Source: Marimonas arenosa | GTDB taxonomy: Bacteria; Pseudomonadota; Alphaproteobacteria; Rhodobacterales; Rhodobacteraceae | Direction of reading: 5' to 3' | DNA length: 64,000 nt | NCBI RefSeq assembly: GCF_030848945.1 | Contig: NZ_JANHAX010000005.1 | Coordinates: 62,001-126,000 of the forward strand | Part shown: piece by piece, positions 29,701 to 37,182 of the stretch | Layout: each line of letters starts with the position of its first letter | Position numbering within the stretch: position 1 is the stretch's first letter | Notes under the pieces: generated by a model | Database searches by the model: none | Seen by the model: only the letters and a program-made list of their open reading frames with translations | What the model was told of the DNA's origin: nothing | Position numbers and translations under genes: made by a program

Positions 29701-29834
29701 TCGCCGGCCTCGCCCTGTCTGCCGTCCTGATGCTCGTCGTCACACCCGTTCTCTACGACCTTCTTGCCCGCTTCACCAAACCGCGCGGAGCGGTGGAAAA
29801 GGCCCTGGAGAGGGAACTGAACAAGGCAAGCTAG
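26754..29834 (+). CDS. RND efflux permease (AcrB/HAE1 family)
   Basis: A 1026-residue proton-driven multidrug-type pump. The N-terminal helix (SDISVRRPVLAAVANLLLIV), two large periplasmic loops and 12 membrane helices are apparent. The proton-relay helix 4 contains LLLAIGLVVDDAIVVLENI (Asp pair), and the second half has LIGLVAKNGILIVEFANQLRDEG. Start set at ATG 26754, which overlaps the adaptor stop; GTG 26751 is the alternative. Substrates cannot be predicted. A 489-codon antisense frame is a composition artefact. Confidence 0.95.
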   Translation: MLSDISVRRPVLAAVANLLLIVFGITALRDIPVRELPDIDNAVVTVSTSYRGAAPEVIDTDITETIEGAIASISGIRSISSESRQGRSRVTIEFEAGRDVDVAANDVRDAVGRVRDNLPQEADQPEVEKSDADADPVMRLAVVSDRMTTAEITDYIDRFVADRLATLDGVASLRIYGERSFAVRIWLDRRALAARKLTVADVERALVRNNVELPAGEVASLNRQLTVRLNSRLQSVADFRDVVLDRVAGYPVRLGDVARVEPGVADDSTIARSDGRDAVGVAVQRQSQSNTLQISNAVRAEIARINPTLPEGMEILVGSDDALFVGASIREVVNALLISLGLVVLVILLFLRSFRATLIPAITIPVSLVGAFVLIGAWGFSLNTLTLLALLLAIGLVVDDAIVVLENIQRRIENGETPLVAAIKGARQVTFAVLATSVTLIAVFIPLSFMPGQVGRLFIEFGWVMAGTVAISTFVALTACPALASKVLRSGKSVEMIEADTARGPMQRAYAALLRQSLRMPLVVIVLGGTVTGGAALFYETLPRELAPREDRGVGFVPLTAPQGSTVEYTDRAARQVEDLLQPLRENGVVETVFTFTGWGNRAWRSFVVFRLAPWDERTMTAAEVARAIAPKMGQVTLARGFPITPAGLGLRGNSTPVRVVVSGPDFDSVKDWSIALLERAEDIDGLVNPEINYEQNLPQLEVRIDRQRADDLGISVETVASTMQSMLASRQVTTFVSRGREYPVILQAKESDRRSPSDIDNIYIRAGDGQTLLPLGALVTVRENAAAPSLRRFDRLPSIQLSAALAPGADLGTVLSDLERIADEIIPADGKLGYEGQSRTFKDTAAGANAVFAMALLIVFLVLAAQFESFVHPVIILLSVPAGVAGALYAMALGGLSLNVYSQIGIILLIGLVAKNGILIVEFANQLRDEGKSVRDAVILAAVLRLRPIIMTVLSTILGALPLVLASGAGAESRNAIGTVIIAGLALSAVLMLVVTPVLYDLLARFTKPRGAVEKALERELNKAS

Positions 29835-30087
29835 ACGTTTTTCGATGCCGCCCAAGACACGGTTACGGTCTTCTCCTGACAGGCGTCGGAGCGAAACGAC
29901 TGCGAGCAGAAAGCGACGAGAAGGTATAGACACTCGTTACCTTGGCCTATCGAAGCGGAACGCAGAGCGAATGATGTCGCCAGATTCTTTGATTTCATGG
30001 TGCCCCCACACGGCATATAATATCTATATCTTGATGCTCCACGGGATACTCCGTCCGACTATTTCCCCCTATTTTATTGATATTTTC

Positions 30088-30127
30088 TGTTCCATCTTGT
30101 TCCGTCATGCCCCATGATACCCCATAT
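30088..30127. repeat. Four tandem 10-bp repeats upstream of the integrase
   Basis: The 40 bases read as four units in register: TGTTCCATCT, TGTTCCGTCA, TGCCCCATGA, TACCCCATAT. A 10-base period places each unit on the same helix face, as for arm-type integrase sites or a regulator array. They lie 30 bases before the integrase start in the AT-rich 323-base gap 29835-30157, which otherwise has no gene. Confidence 0.5.
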
Positions 30128-30157
30128 ATTGGAGGTGGATGAAAAGGGGGATAATGA

Positions 30158-31354
30158 TTGGCGCGCCCAAAGCACAAACTCACTAACGCCGAACTGAAGG
30201 CGAAGGCTCCAGGCAAGTATTCAGACGGCGGCGGGCTTTGGTTCCACAAGCGCAAAGATGGCGGTGCGCAATGGGTTCTGCGTTACACCAGCTTTGGTCG
30301 GCGGCATGAAATGGGCTTGGGGTCTTATCCCAGCGTCACACTCAAGACAGCTCGGCAGGAGGCCGAAAAATGGCAAGCTGTGGTGCGCGATGGCAAGGAT
30401 GCAATCAGGGAACGGGAACGCCAGCGCCGGGACGCCGAAAGAAACCTGCACATTCTTCGCGACATTGCCCTGGACGCCTTTGAAAGCCGCAAGGCGGAAC
30501 TCAAGGGAGACGGCAAAGCGGGACGTTGGTTCAGCCCGCTTGAACTTCATGTCCTGCCCAAGCTAGGCAAAATGCCTGTTGCGCAGATCGACCAGCGCGA
30601 CATTCGCGACACGCTCGCGCCGATCTGGCACGAAAAAGCTGACACGGCACGCAAGGCGCTCAACCGCTTGTCTATCTGTATGCGCCATGCGGCGGCGCTG
30701 GGATTGGACGTGGACCTACAGGCCGTCGAAAAAGCCAAGGCGCTGCTAGGCCAACAGCGACATCAACCGCAGCATATCCCATCCATGCCGTGGCAAGAGG
30801 TGCCGGCTTTCTACCAGAGTTTGACGGGGGGCACCGTTGCCGAACTGGCGCTGCGCCTTTTGATTTTGACCGCAGGCACTCGGTCCAAGCCGATCCGGTT
30901 TGCTCACCTTGACCAGATTGACGGTGACGTGTGGACCGTTCCCGGTCCCTTGATGAAAAACCGGAAAGGGCGAGAGGTTGATTTTCGCGTGCCTCTGTCG
31001 TCCGAAGCCCTTGCCGTGATTGAACAAGCCAAGCCGTTTGCGCGAGACGGCTTCCTGTTCCCCGGAGTGCGAAAAGGCGTCATCAGCGACATGACGCTCA
31101 GCAATTTCATGAAGCGTCAGGGCAGCCCCTATCGACCGCACGGTTTCCGGGCCAGCTTCCGCACGTGGTGCGACGAAGCAGCAAACGCGAAGTTTGAGGT
31201 TGCGCAAGCGGCGATTGCTCATGTGACGGATAGCGCGGTTGTTCGCACTTATCGCCAAACGGATTTCCTGGAACAGAGGCGAGCGCTGATGGAACGCTGG
31301 GCTTCTCACCTTACCTCTCAGCCTCGCTTGTTGGAGTTTCCCGCAAATGCATGA
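30158..31354 (+). CDS. Tyrosine recombinase/integrase of an integrated element
   Basis: A 398-residue P4-type site-specific recombinase. The N-terminal arm-binding domain (about 1-90, with KYSDGGGLWF and GRRHEMGLGSYPSV) is followed by the core-binding domain and a catalytic domain with R242, H328-x-x-R331, H355 and nucleophile Y365. All key residues are present, so it should be active. Start is TTG 30158 (no better ATG in frame; GGAGG is about 28 bases away), so the exact start is uncertain. It marks the left end of an element whose genes follow in the same direction. Confidence 0.92.
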   Translation: MARPKHKLTNAELKAKAPGKYSDGGGLWFHKRKDGGAQWVLRYTSFGRRHEMGLGSYPSVTLKTARQEAEKWQAVVRDGKDAIRERERQRRDAERNLHILRDIALDAFESRKAELKGDGKAGRWFSPLELHVLPKLGKMPVAQIDQRDIRDTLAPIWHEKADTARKALNRLSICMRHAAALGLDVDLQAVEKAKALLGQQRHQPQHIPSMPWQEVPAFYQSLTGGTVAELALRLLILTAGTRSKPIRFAHLDQIDGDVWTVPGPLMKNRKGREVDFRVPLSSEALAVIEQAKPFARDGFLFPGVRKGVISDMTLSNFMKRQGSPYRPHGFRASFRTWCDEAANAKFEVAQAAIAHVTDSAVVRTYRQTDFLEQRRALMERWASHLTSQPRLLEFPANA

Positions 31355-32063
31355 AGGTTCCGAGTTTTGGGGCTGCCCAAACTGGAGGTCAGCCGAAAAC
31401 TACATCGGCTGGGAAAGTTGGGATGAAAGACGTTGGCGTTGGGAATTTAAGCGGCGCACCCAAGCTGTTCGCTTCGGTTTCCAATTGGAATTGAAGAATG
31501 TCTGGCGGGAGGACAATCCAGAGGGCGGAATCCCACCAGGGCTGATGTGGAAAGATGAATATGCCCGAACTCTGATCCATCTAAGCGCGCCTGATGCAAC
31601 CAGCTTCGGGTTTTCACCGTTACCGAACCCGCTTTACTCCGAAGCGTTGGATTGGGCAGACGAAGAATATTCCTACATGGGAACAGACATTCTGAAAAAA
31701 ACACTGGAAGCCCGAACGCTGCTATCGTTCGACGTTTTCCATAGGTCACAGAAACCCTTTGGCGGAGTGGACGTTCTTGGGGTCGGCCAAGTAGCTGTTG
31801 TCTTTGATCCCAACAGGCCGATTGAACCGCAACCAGCAGGACTCCAAGAGCACTTGGAGTCATATCGGCATCATTCTCTCAAGCCGCTGAGCAGAAAGCA
31901 CAAAGCCAAATGGCTTAGATATTTGCGTATCCTAGACGCTCGTGAGGATGGCGCCTCATGGGCGGAATGTGCCGATATTCTTTTGCGCGGCACGACCGCG
32001 GCTACCCCTCAAACCGCAGCGGACACCCATGCGCAGGCCGTGAAGACAAGAGACGGGTTGTGA
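31347..32063 (+). CDS. Element-encoded hypothetical protein
   Basis: A 238-residue soluble protein overlapping the integrase stop by 8 bases. The N-terminal part (CPNWRSAENYIGWESWDERRW and WEFKRR) resembles the short domain of element-encoded transcriptional-regulator-domain proteins (DUF6499-like: P-D-W-R ... W-E-F-L-R-R), and the C-terminal third (LKPLSRKHKAKWLRYLRILDAREDGASW) looks like a DNA-binding helical unit. Assignment is by eye and modest. Aromatic-rich composition is unusual. Confidence 0.6.
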   Translation: MHEGSEFWGCPNWRSAENYIGWESWDERRWRWEFKRRTQAVRFGFQLELKNVWREDNPEGGIPPGLMWKDEYARTLIHLSAPDATSFGFSPLPNPLYSEALDWADEEYSYMGTDILKKTLEARTLLSFDVFHRSQKPFGGVDVLGVGQVAVVFDPNRPIEPQPAGLQEHLESYRHHSLKPLSRKHKAKWLRYLRILDAREDGASWAECADILLRGTTAATPQTAADTHAQAVKTRDGL

Positions 32064-32144
32064 TTTAGCAGCCCTTCTTATTTCCCAATCCTCATACCTC
32101 ATTTGGCGTGACAAGGTGCACCATACGTCAAAGGAGCACCAAAC

Positions 32145-32342
32145 ATGGAATATCACCTCGCCAAAAAACCAAAGCGCTACCTTAATTTCCGAAGCCTTCA
32201 GGAAAAAATCGGAAACCGTAGCCGGTCCCAAATTTACCGTGACATTGAGGCAGGCCGCCTGCCGAAACCAATAAAGTTCGGTGCGAGGCTCTACTGGGCC
32301 GAAGCCGACATCGATGCGGCGCTGGAGGCAATGTCCAAATGA
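32145..32342 (+). CDS. AlpA-type helix-turn-helix regulator
   Basis: A 65-residue MerR-like HTH protein. YLNFRSLQEKIGNRSRSQIYRDIEAGRLPKPIKFG followed by a wing ending in W-AEADIDAALEAM is the pattern of AlpA/excisionase regulators that control integrase or excision in P4-like elements. AAAGGAG precedes ATG 32145. Its stop overlaps the next ATG (ATGA), starting a tightly packed operon to 34203. Confidence 0.85.
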   Translation: MEYHLAKKPKRYLNFRSLQEKIGNRSRSQIYRDIEAGRLPKPIKFGARLYWAEADIDAALEAMSK

Positions 32343-32620
32343 CCACTGCGCAGCACACACATCAGGAAACTTCCGACATATACGCGGGCGTCATCGCCCG
32401 CCTCTGTTCCCGTCACCGGATGATCGTCTGCAAAGATGACGCTCAATGGATCCTGCAGCGGCGCAAGAAAGGCGGCGCGGAGCGGCCTTGGCGCTCAGTC
32501 GGATACTGCCTGACCCGGAAGGCGCTTCTGCACCGCTGCGCCAGCCTGTGCGCGCGCGTAGACCCCGCTGCATGGGCTGCACTCGCAACTCTCCCAGAAA
32601 TATTCGGAGGTTCACAATGA
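32339..32620 (+). CDS. Element hypothetical protein (93 aa)
   Basis: A small basic protein overlapping alpA by 4 bases. Segments such as DDAQWILQRRKKGG, PWRSVGYCLTRKALLHRC and CARVDPAAWAALATLP occur as a set in small genes of similar integrated elements, but I know no function. Single domain, no export signal. Confidence 0.6.
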   Translation: MTTAQHTHQETSDIYAGVIARLCSRHRMIVCKDDAQWILQRRKKGGAERPWRSVGYCLTRKALLHRCASLCARVDPAAWAALATLPEIFGGSQ

Positions 32621-32684
32621 GCCACAAATCGAAACGCCCCGGCGATGCGCGGCAACGCACCACCGGGGCTCGAAAGGAACGTCA

Positions 32685-32819
32685 ATGGGTTCGACGTCCT
32701 TCCCCGGAACATATGCCAAATGCCGCGATTTGCAAATCCGCCACCTGCAGCGACGCTGCGGTCTTCGCGGAGGATTGGCGCGCGCTGTCGCTGCCCTCTG
32801 CTTTAGGGAGGAGTGGTGA
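32685..32819 (+). CDS. Very small element protein (44 aa)
   Basis: ATG 32685 follows AAAGGAACGTC and the frame ends in a TGATG overlap with the next gene, which supports translation. The C-terminal part (RHLQRRCGLRGGLARAVAALCF) resembles the helix found in similarly placed tiny proteins of prophage-like elements. A competing frame over the same bases (32617-32838, 73 codons) overlaps both neighbours less well; I prefer this one. Confidence 0.45.
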   Translation: MGSTSFPGTYAKCRDLQIRHLQRRCGLRGGLARAVAALCFREEW

Positions 32820-33214
32820 TGGTGGCGTCGACACGTAGCGACCGACACCGCCGCGTCGTGTCCTCGATCGGCCATGCGCTGACCCTTCAGCACGAACCGG
32901 AGGCATGGAGTGGCCTTGGCGGCATTCTCAGAGCGCGCCTGACGGAATACGAGCGGGCCAGCCTGCTGGCGTCCGTCGCGGCGGCAACTGAAACCAACCT
33001 CGTGATCGAGGTCTGTGAGGCTGTCGTCCCGGCTCGATCGGCTGGTCCTCCCCCACCCGCCTTGTCAGATGTCGAGGACGACGCGCGCTGGTGGGCTGAT
33101 CTGGCGACCTTGTCAGAACTTCGCGCCTACTTGGCTGCCTGTTTCGTGCGCCTCCCAGCCCGTGAGCGGAGGAACTTCCTTGAAGAGGCAAACTGGATGG
33201 AGGTCACGGCATGA
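32819..33214 (+). CDS. Element hypothetical protein (131 aa)
   Basis: A soluble acidic-C-terminal protein linked by TGATG to the preceding tiny gene and by ATGA to the ATPase gene. The middle contains LTEYERASLLASVAAATE and the end DDARWWADLATLSELRAYLAACFVRLP, giving a mostly helical prediction. I do not recognise a family. Tight coupling suggests a role in replication or maintenance of the element. Confidence 0.6.
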   Translation: MVASTRSDRHRRVVSSIGHALTLQHEPEAWSGLGGILRARLTEYERASLLASVAAATETNLVIEVCEAVVPARSAGPPPPALSDVEDDARWWADLATLSELRAYLAACFVRLPARERRNFLEEANWMEVTA

Positions 33215-34203
33215 AGTGGGCAGAAGGTCTGAAAGCAGCGGCCAACGGCGTAGCTGCTTGCCCTTTACCGGATGGGGTCACGATGCCAGCCACGATCTCC
33301 GCACAGGAGCTGGAGACAAAGGATTTTCCGCCCATCTCATGGGTTGTGGAGGGCCTAATCCCAGAGGGTCTGACACTGCTGGCGGGCAAGCCCAAGATAG
33401 GCAAATCTTGGCTGGCGCTGCAGATCGGCCTCGCCGTGTCGACAAGTGGCGAGGTGCTCGGGAGGCGAACAACGCAAGGGACGGTGCTTTATGCCGCGCT
33501 GGAAGATAACCCACGCCGCCTAAAGTCGCGCATGTCGAAGAGTTGTCGCTGCGCTTCCGGGTGGCCAAGAGAGCTGATCTTCGCCACGGAGTGGCCACGT
33601 CTTGACGCCGGAGGTCTTGAGGCTACTGAGGCGTGGATCGGCCAACACCCGAACACGCGGTTGGTCATCATCGATACGCTCGCCACAGTGAGGCCAGCAA
33701 GCAATTCCCGGGACAGCCTATATCAGTCAGACTATCAGGCTCTTCGAGGCTTGCATGACTTGGCTAACAGGCACGGCGTCGGGATCGTCGTCATCCATCA
33801 CGTCCGGAAGGCGGAGGCTGAAGACCGTTTCGATACGGTGTCAGGCTCGACCGGGCTGACAGGCGCAGCAGACGCCACCCTCGTGCTTAGCAACACGTCA
33901 GACGGTAAGGTGCTCTATGGCCGGGGGCGTGATCTCGCCGAGTTTGAAAGCGCTGTGGAATTTGACCAGGAGACTTGTCGATGGTCAGACCTAGGGCGCC
34001 CCTGCGATGCCTATGGCAGCGCGACCCGCAAGGCGATCCGCGAGGCATTGACAGCGGGAAAGAACAGCCCAAAGGACATTGCTGAGCATTGTGGCCTAGA
34101 CTACGACCTCTGCGCCAAGACGTTGCAGCGAATGGCTGAAGGAGGAGAGGTGCTAAAAGGCGGCAGGGACAACTACCGGCTCACGCCTGACCCGCTGCCC
34201 TGA
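33211..34203 (+). CDS. RepA-like AAA ATPase of the integrated element
   Basis: A 330-residue RecA-fold ATPase (AAA_25 type) as used by hexameric RepA/RSF1010-like helicases. Walker A is GKPKIGKS (59-66), Walker B is LVIIDTL (about 150-156), and IVVIHHVRKA plus GSTGLTGAADATLVL are family motifs. The C-terminal 60 residues (ATRKAIREALTAGKNSPKDIAEHCGLDYDLCAKTLQRMAEGG) form a winged-helix unit. It ends an operon from alpA and is followed at once by a 26-bp-arm inverted repeat that could be its target. Confidence 0.85.
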   Translation: MKWAEGLKAAANGVAACPLPDGVTMPATISAQELETKDFPPISWVVEGLIPEGLTLLAGKPKIGKSWLALQIGLAVSTSGEVLGRRTTQGTVLYAALEDNPRRLKSRMSKSCRCASGWPRELIFATEWPRLDAGGLEATEAWIGQHPNTRLVIIDTLATVRPASNSRDSLYQSDYQALRGLHDLANRHGVGIVVIHHVRKAEAEDRFDTVSGSTGLTGAADATLVLSNTSDGKVLYGRGRDLAEFESAVEFDQETCRWSDLGRPCDAYGSATRKAIREALTAGKNSPKDIAEHCGLDYDLCAKTLQRMAEGGEVLKGGRDNYRLTPDPLP

Positions 34204-34205
34204 AC

Positions 34206-34273
34206 CCGTGTCCAATCTGTCCATTTGTCCAGAGCGCAGCCTGTAAATGGACATTTGGACAGTTTGGACACGG
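34206..34273. repeat. Long inverted repeat with TGTCCA iterons after the RepA-like gene
   Basis: Arms 34206-34231 and 34248-34273 match at 23 of 26 positions around a 16-base spacer. Each arm holds three spaced copies of TGTCCA (or its complement). There is no T-tract, so a plain terminator is less likely than an origin, a cruciform or a protein-binding array, though termination cannot be excluded. The rest of the 362-base gap 34204-34565 shows no supported gene; a 63-codon TTG-started frame (34365-34556, minus) is weak. Confidence 0.6.
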
Positions 34274-34565
34274 TTTGACTTGCAGACTGACCTGCTCCCC
34301 TGAAAAGTCCTCGGTTTGAGGTTACGGCGGGGTATCTTTGCTCGAGTACAAGAATAACAAAGTATCACTCCGGATGCAGGTTTTGAAGAATGGAAGACTT
34401 CACGTCAGGCGGATCGTCAAAGGTGGCAATGATCATTCTGCCACTTTCAAGCCGCGAAAGCGCCTGGCTGGAGTCGACTAAGACAAGTTTTCCGACGCTG
34501 TCTCTAATGTGTAGGTGGTTTTGACCGCACCAACTTCGGTTGGAAATCTTGATCAATCGCTTTTT

Positions 34566-35219
34566 TCATCGCGGCTTAGTGAAGAAAGCTACCCTCCAGG
34601 GTCCGAAAATTTTGGCAAACCGGTGATTGTGCCAATCTTCTCGAAGTTTGGAATAGCTCAGGATGCGCGACTTCGTTCCAGACGTCATTGGATCCCTTAT
34701 GTAGACGATTTGCTTTTCATCGTCATATCCCATGACAACAAACGTGTGACCCTCTACACCTTCGAAATCGACGTCAATCATTACAGGGCGTCCCTTTCGC
34801 AATTGCCGCTTAATGTCGCGAAGACCCGCTCGGAAGCCTGCCTCGGTTTTCGGGTATGCCTTTGTTGGCCAATTGTGGCCAATCTTGCGAAGCGCCACCT
34901 TCATGTCATTCCATAGAGTATAACTATTCCTGTTTTCTGGCAGCTTATGATTTTCGGCATATGCCTTCAAAACACGAGGATCGTGTTTCTCCCCGTAGTA
35001 CGCAAGAACCATTGCACTCGAGGTCGGAACGCACAGGTCTCGCCCCTGTTTGATATGAGGCACACTCAAGAACACCTTGGATTTACTTACAACTGGAGCG
35101 GGTAGCTTCCGGTTGGAGACGACGCCTTCGCGGAAACCAACTTCAGCACTAGCGGCAGAAATTGCCAGAGAGCCGACAGCGAAAATCGCTGCGAATAAGC
35201 AACCTGAAGCGGTCCTCAT
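34566..35219 (-). CDS. Secreted C39-like papain-fold cysteine protease
   Basis: A 217-residue exported protein: signal peptide to about ASAE (residue 26), then a peptidase C39-like domain with C63 (GRDLCVPTSSAMVL), H158 (EGHTFVVMGYDD) and D176 (YIRDP), i.e. a complete Cys-His-Asp set. Unlike transporter-fused C39 domains it stands alone and is outside the cytoplasm. ATG 35219 is chosen at the signal peptide; the frame extends to 35255 from a GTG. It is cargo of the integrated element and AT-richer than the host. Peptidase or bacteriocin-related roles are possible; no substrate gene is evident. Confidence 0.75.
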   Translation of the reverse strand: MRTASGCLFAAIFAVGSLAISAASAEVGFREGVVSNRKLPAPVVSKSKVFLSVPHIKQGRDLCVPTSSAMVLAYYGEKHDPRVLKAYAENHKLPENRNSYTLWNDMKVALRKIGHNWPTKAYPKTEAGFRAGLRDIKRQLRKGRPVMIDVDFEGVEGHTFVVMGYDDEKQIVYIRDPMTSGTKSRILSYSKLREDWHNHRFAKIFGPWRVAFFTKPR

Positions 35220-35319
35220 GTGTCGGTCCAGTCGTCTCAGAATTGGTTTCACCACTCGTTTCTACTTTACCCCTTGAATGAGAAGGTTCTTCCACCAGAA
35301 AGAAACGAACCTTGCATCG

Positions 35320-35718
35320 TCAGTCTAATGCGCGCGTTCCACGAAAAGCCACCGCAATCGTCTTGCCTGCCGCCGTGCAAAGGTATTTTGCACGGTACTT
35401 GACTTCAGTGTGTCCTTTGATCGGAAGACGTGCCGCTGCTTGTTCGTGGGTCTCACCCGGTCGCAAGAATGTCGCACTCCATTTGTGATAAGGCTTATCT
35501 GGCCCAGCCTTCGCCGACTTGATCCTAAGCTGGAATTTTCCGTTCTTAGCTCGGCATTTGACATCGACGGGGTAGTAACGTCGCGCAAAATCCTTGTAGA
35601 GGTACTCCCTCAGTTGCTTGTCGTCCTTCAGTGTCTTCCAACCGTGATCTTTTGCTACCGCGTCAATCGGCATGACCGCGAGCACTAATACAACGGCAAC
35701 AACAATAGATTTTTTCAT
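35320..35718 (-). CDS. Small secreted basic protein, unknown
   Basis: 132 residues with a signal peptide (KSIVVAVVLVLAVMPIDAVA) and a Lys-rich mature part containing two cysteines (VKCRAKNG and AKYLCTAAG), likely one disulfide. I recognise no family. Same strand as the C39-like protease 100 bases downstream and the secreted protein upstream; the three could be one transcript. Codon use and lower GC suggest recent acquisition. Confidence 0.6.
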   Translation of the reverse strand: MKKSIVVAVVLVLAVMPIDAVAKDHGWKTLKDDKQLREYLYKDFARRYYPVDVKCRAKNGKFQLRIKSAKAGPDKPYHKWSATFLRPGETHEQAAARLPIKGHTEVKYRAKYLCTAAGKTIAVAFRGTRALD

Positions 35719-35800
35719 ACCTGAACCTTTTCTCAGAAATTGTCAGCCAAAGATACGCATCCCACTACCGGGCGCTCGCGGGTCTTAGGATGAAATGCCG

Positions 35801-36112
35801 TTACTTGCAGGTAAGCTTTGCCTTTGCCGAGTTATGCCCAGAACGCCAAGTCGCATTGAAACCCTTTCCGGAGGCCTTCATCTCAACTGACGCAGCACTA
35901 TTTCCACCAACAAGAAACAAATAGTCATTGCCGTTCTTGAACATTCTTTGTGTCCAGCAATCCCGTGCGTAACAGTATTTTGCCTTCCCACCCTGCTTGA
36001 ACTCGACCGACGTATCGACCCTTCCGTTCCATTTACCGGCGCAAGTGGTAGCAGACGCCGCACCGGCAAGGCCAAGCAGAGCGATTCCGGAAACAATCAT
36101 CACTTTTTTCAT
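35801..36112 (-). CDS. Small secreted cysteine-containing protein, unknown
   Basis: 103 residues with a clear signal peptide (MKKVMIVSGIALLGLAGAASA) and five mature cysteines (CAGKWNG, YCYARDCW, KLTCK), with several Trp and Lys. The spacing suggests a compact disulfide-stabilised beta protein. No family recognised. It heads the leftward secreted trio; AGGGAGAGGCTGG lies upstream of the ATG. Confidence 0.6.
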   Translation of the reverse strand: MKKVMIVSGIALLGLAGAASATTCAGKWNGRVDTSVEFKQGGKAKYCYARDCWTQRMFKNGNDYLFLVGGNSAASVEMKASGKGFNATWRSGHNSAKAKLTCK

Positions 36113-36281
36113 ACCAGCCTCTCCCTAAGACTTCTTGGTTAGAAAACCCACAGACATTCTAAAAGCAGCGCCCGCTTTCCAGCAACAAAAACCCAACGAA
36201 CTAGGTAGGAGCATATGATCAGCCCCACCTGAGTGGTCCGGATTGAGTGTTAGTGCATGAGGCGGCAAAAAAAGGTACATA

Positions 36282-36311
36282 TGATCCAGAGGTGTGAATC
36301 CCAGCTAAAGG
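36282..36311 (+). promoter_or_regulatory. RpoE-type promoter in the element-flank region
   Basis: TGATCC (36282-36287), an 18-base spacer and TAAAGG (36306-36311), the same geometry as the three RpoE promoters at 16.7 and 19.5 kb. It would drive the damaged secreted gene starting at 36376. Confidence 0.5.
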
Positions 36312-36375
36312 GCGCTTTGATTAAAAAGCGAAATGCGTAATTGCGTTTCTGTCGGATTTTTTTGAAGGTTGCTGT

Positions 36376-36689
36376 ATGAAGTTTGCCGCCCAATCCGCAC
36401 TACTACCGGCCTTGCTGTTTGCGCTTGCAGAAGCAACTAGGTTCAGGACCTATTAACCGGCCCAGTCCTCAATGGCAGCTTCTATCAACAGCGGACGTTC
36501 GACAAATCAGGGGCAACGACCGAGTTGCGGACAAAGCAGACTTGTGCGGGCGCGGCTATTGCTCATGCAGAAAACGTTTGCGCATCCGGCAAAGAAGCTG
36601 CTGTGATGCAGCATGCGTCGCCGAAGCGGTCGTTGAAACCTACCACAAGATACCAAAACCAAACTGCTCTTTCGCTGCGGTCGGTTTGA
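36376..36689 (+). pseudogene. Frameshifted remnant of a small secreted protein
   Basis: ATG 36376, behind GAAGG, encodes a signal-peptide-like start (KFAAQSALLPALLFALAEA) but reaches a stop at 36456. The next frame is open from 36441 to 36689 and continues with VQDLLTGPVLNGSFYQQ and a Cys-containing tail, consistent with one gene broken near 36439. The upstream RpoE-type promoter suggests it was once a stress-induced exported protein. Family unknown; the reconstruction is tentative. Confidence 0.35.
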
Positions 36690-37182
36690 GCCATCGAGAC
36701 GCGGGGCAAACCGGCCTGATGTTGATGCCGCAAAGTTCGCCTTTGTGCTTCGGCCGGTTTGGTGAACAAGTCACGGCGGTGTTGGGTATTATCTCGAGAC
36801 CATCATTTGAAACCACGAAAATGGTAATCCAATCCCGCCATTCGCCTCGACGTCTATGAACCGGGAAAATGCGGGGCAAGCCGGCCGGATACACCTGAGG
36901 CAGGATCAGCCTCACATGCGAAGGCTTCGACAAGGGCGCCGCGCCATAGTGCCGCTCAATTGACCGAAATCGGCCGTTCGCACCGGCCTGTGAGCTTCGG
37001 ATCGGACCCGACCATTCGCTCCTGATGTCTCAGATACGGGGTTAATCGAACTTTTTTGGTGCCCTGCGAAAGCCGGTTTTTTTGCAGATCGCGTCTCTTG
37101 CTGGATCACAGGCAGCTCTCAGGTTTTCACCTCAGACAAATCGTGACAACTTGCAGCTGGCTCGCAACGGGGAGATCAAGAG
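36690..37182. other. Gap before the LysR gene, no supported gene
   Basis: About 490 bases with only short, domain-free frames on both strands. The right edge of the integrated element probably lies in or near here, since composition changes from AT-richer to host-like by 37.2 kb, but I could not find a convincing attachment-site repeat. Confidence 0.4.

Noticed and set aside
29990..30020. Possible tRNA 3' end (GGGGGCACCA on the minus strand) as integrase target
   Set aside because: No T-arm or cloverleaf can be drawn from the adjoining bases.
32617..32838. 73-codon frame over the tiny element gene
   Set aside because: It runs into the next gene out of register; the 44-codon frame has a better ribosome-binding site and a TGATG junction.
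34365..34556. 63-codon minus-strand frame after the C39-like protease
   Set aside because: Needs a TTG start without ribosome-binding site; no domain. Could be real but not supportable.
29999..37065. TGGTGCCC shared at about 29999 and 37056 as attL/attR
   Set aside because: Only 8 bases match and flanks differ; expected by chance in this length.
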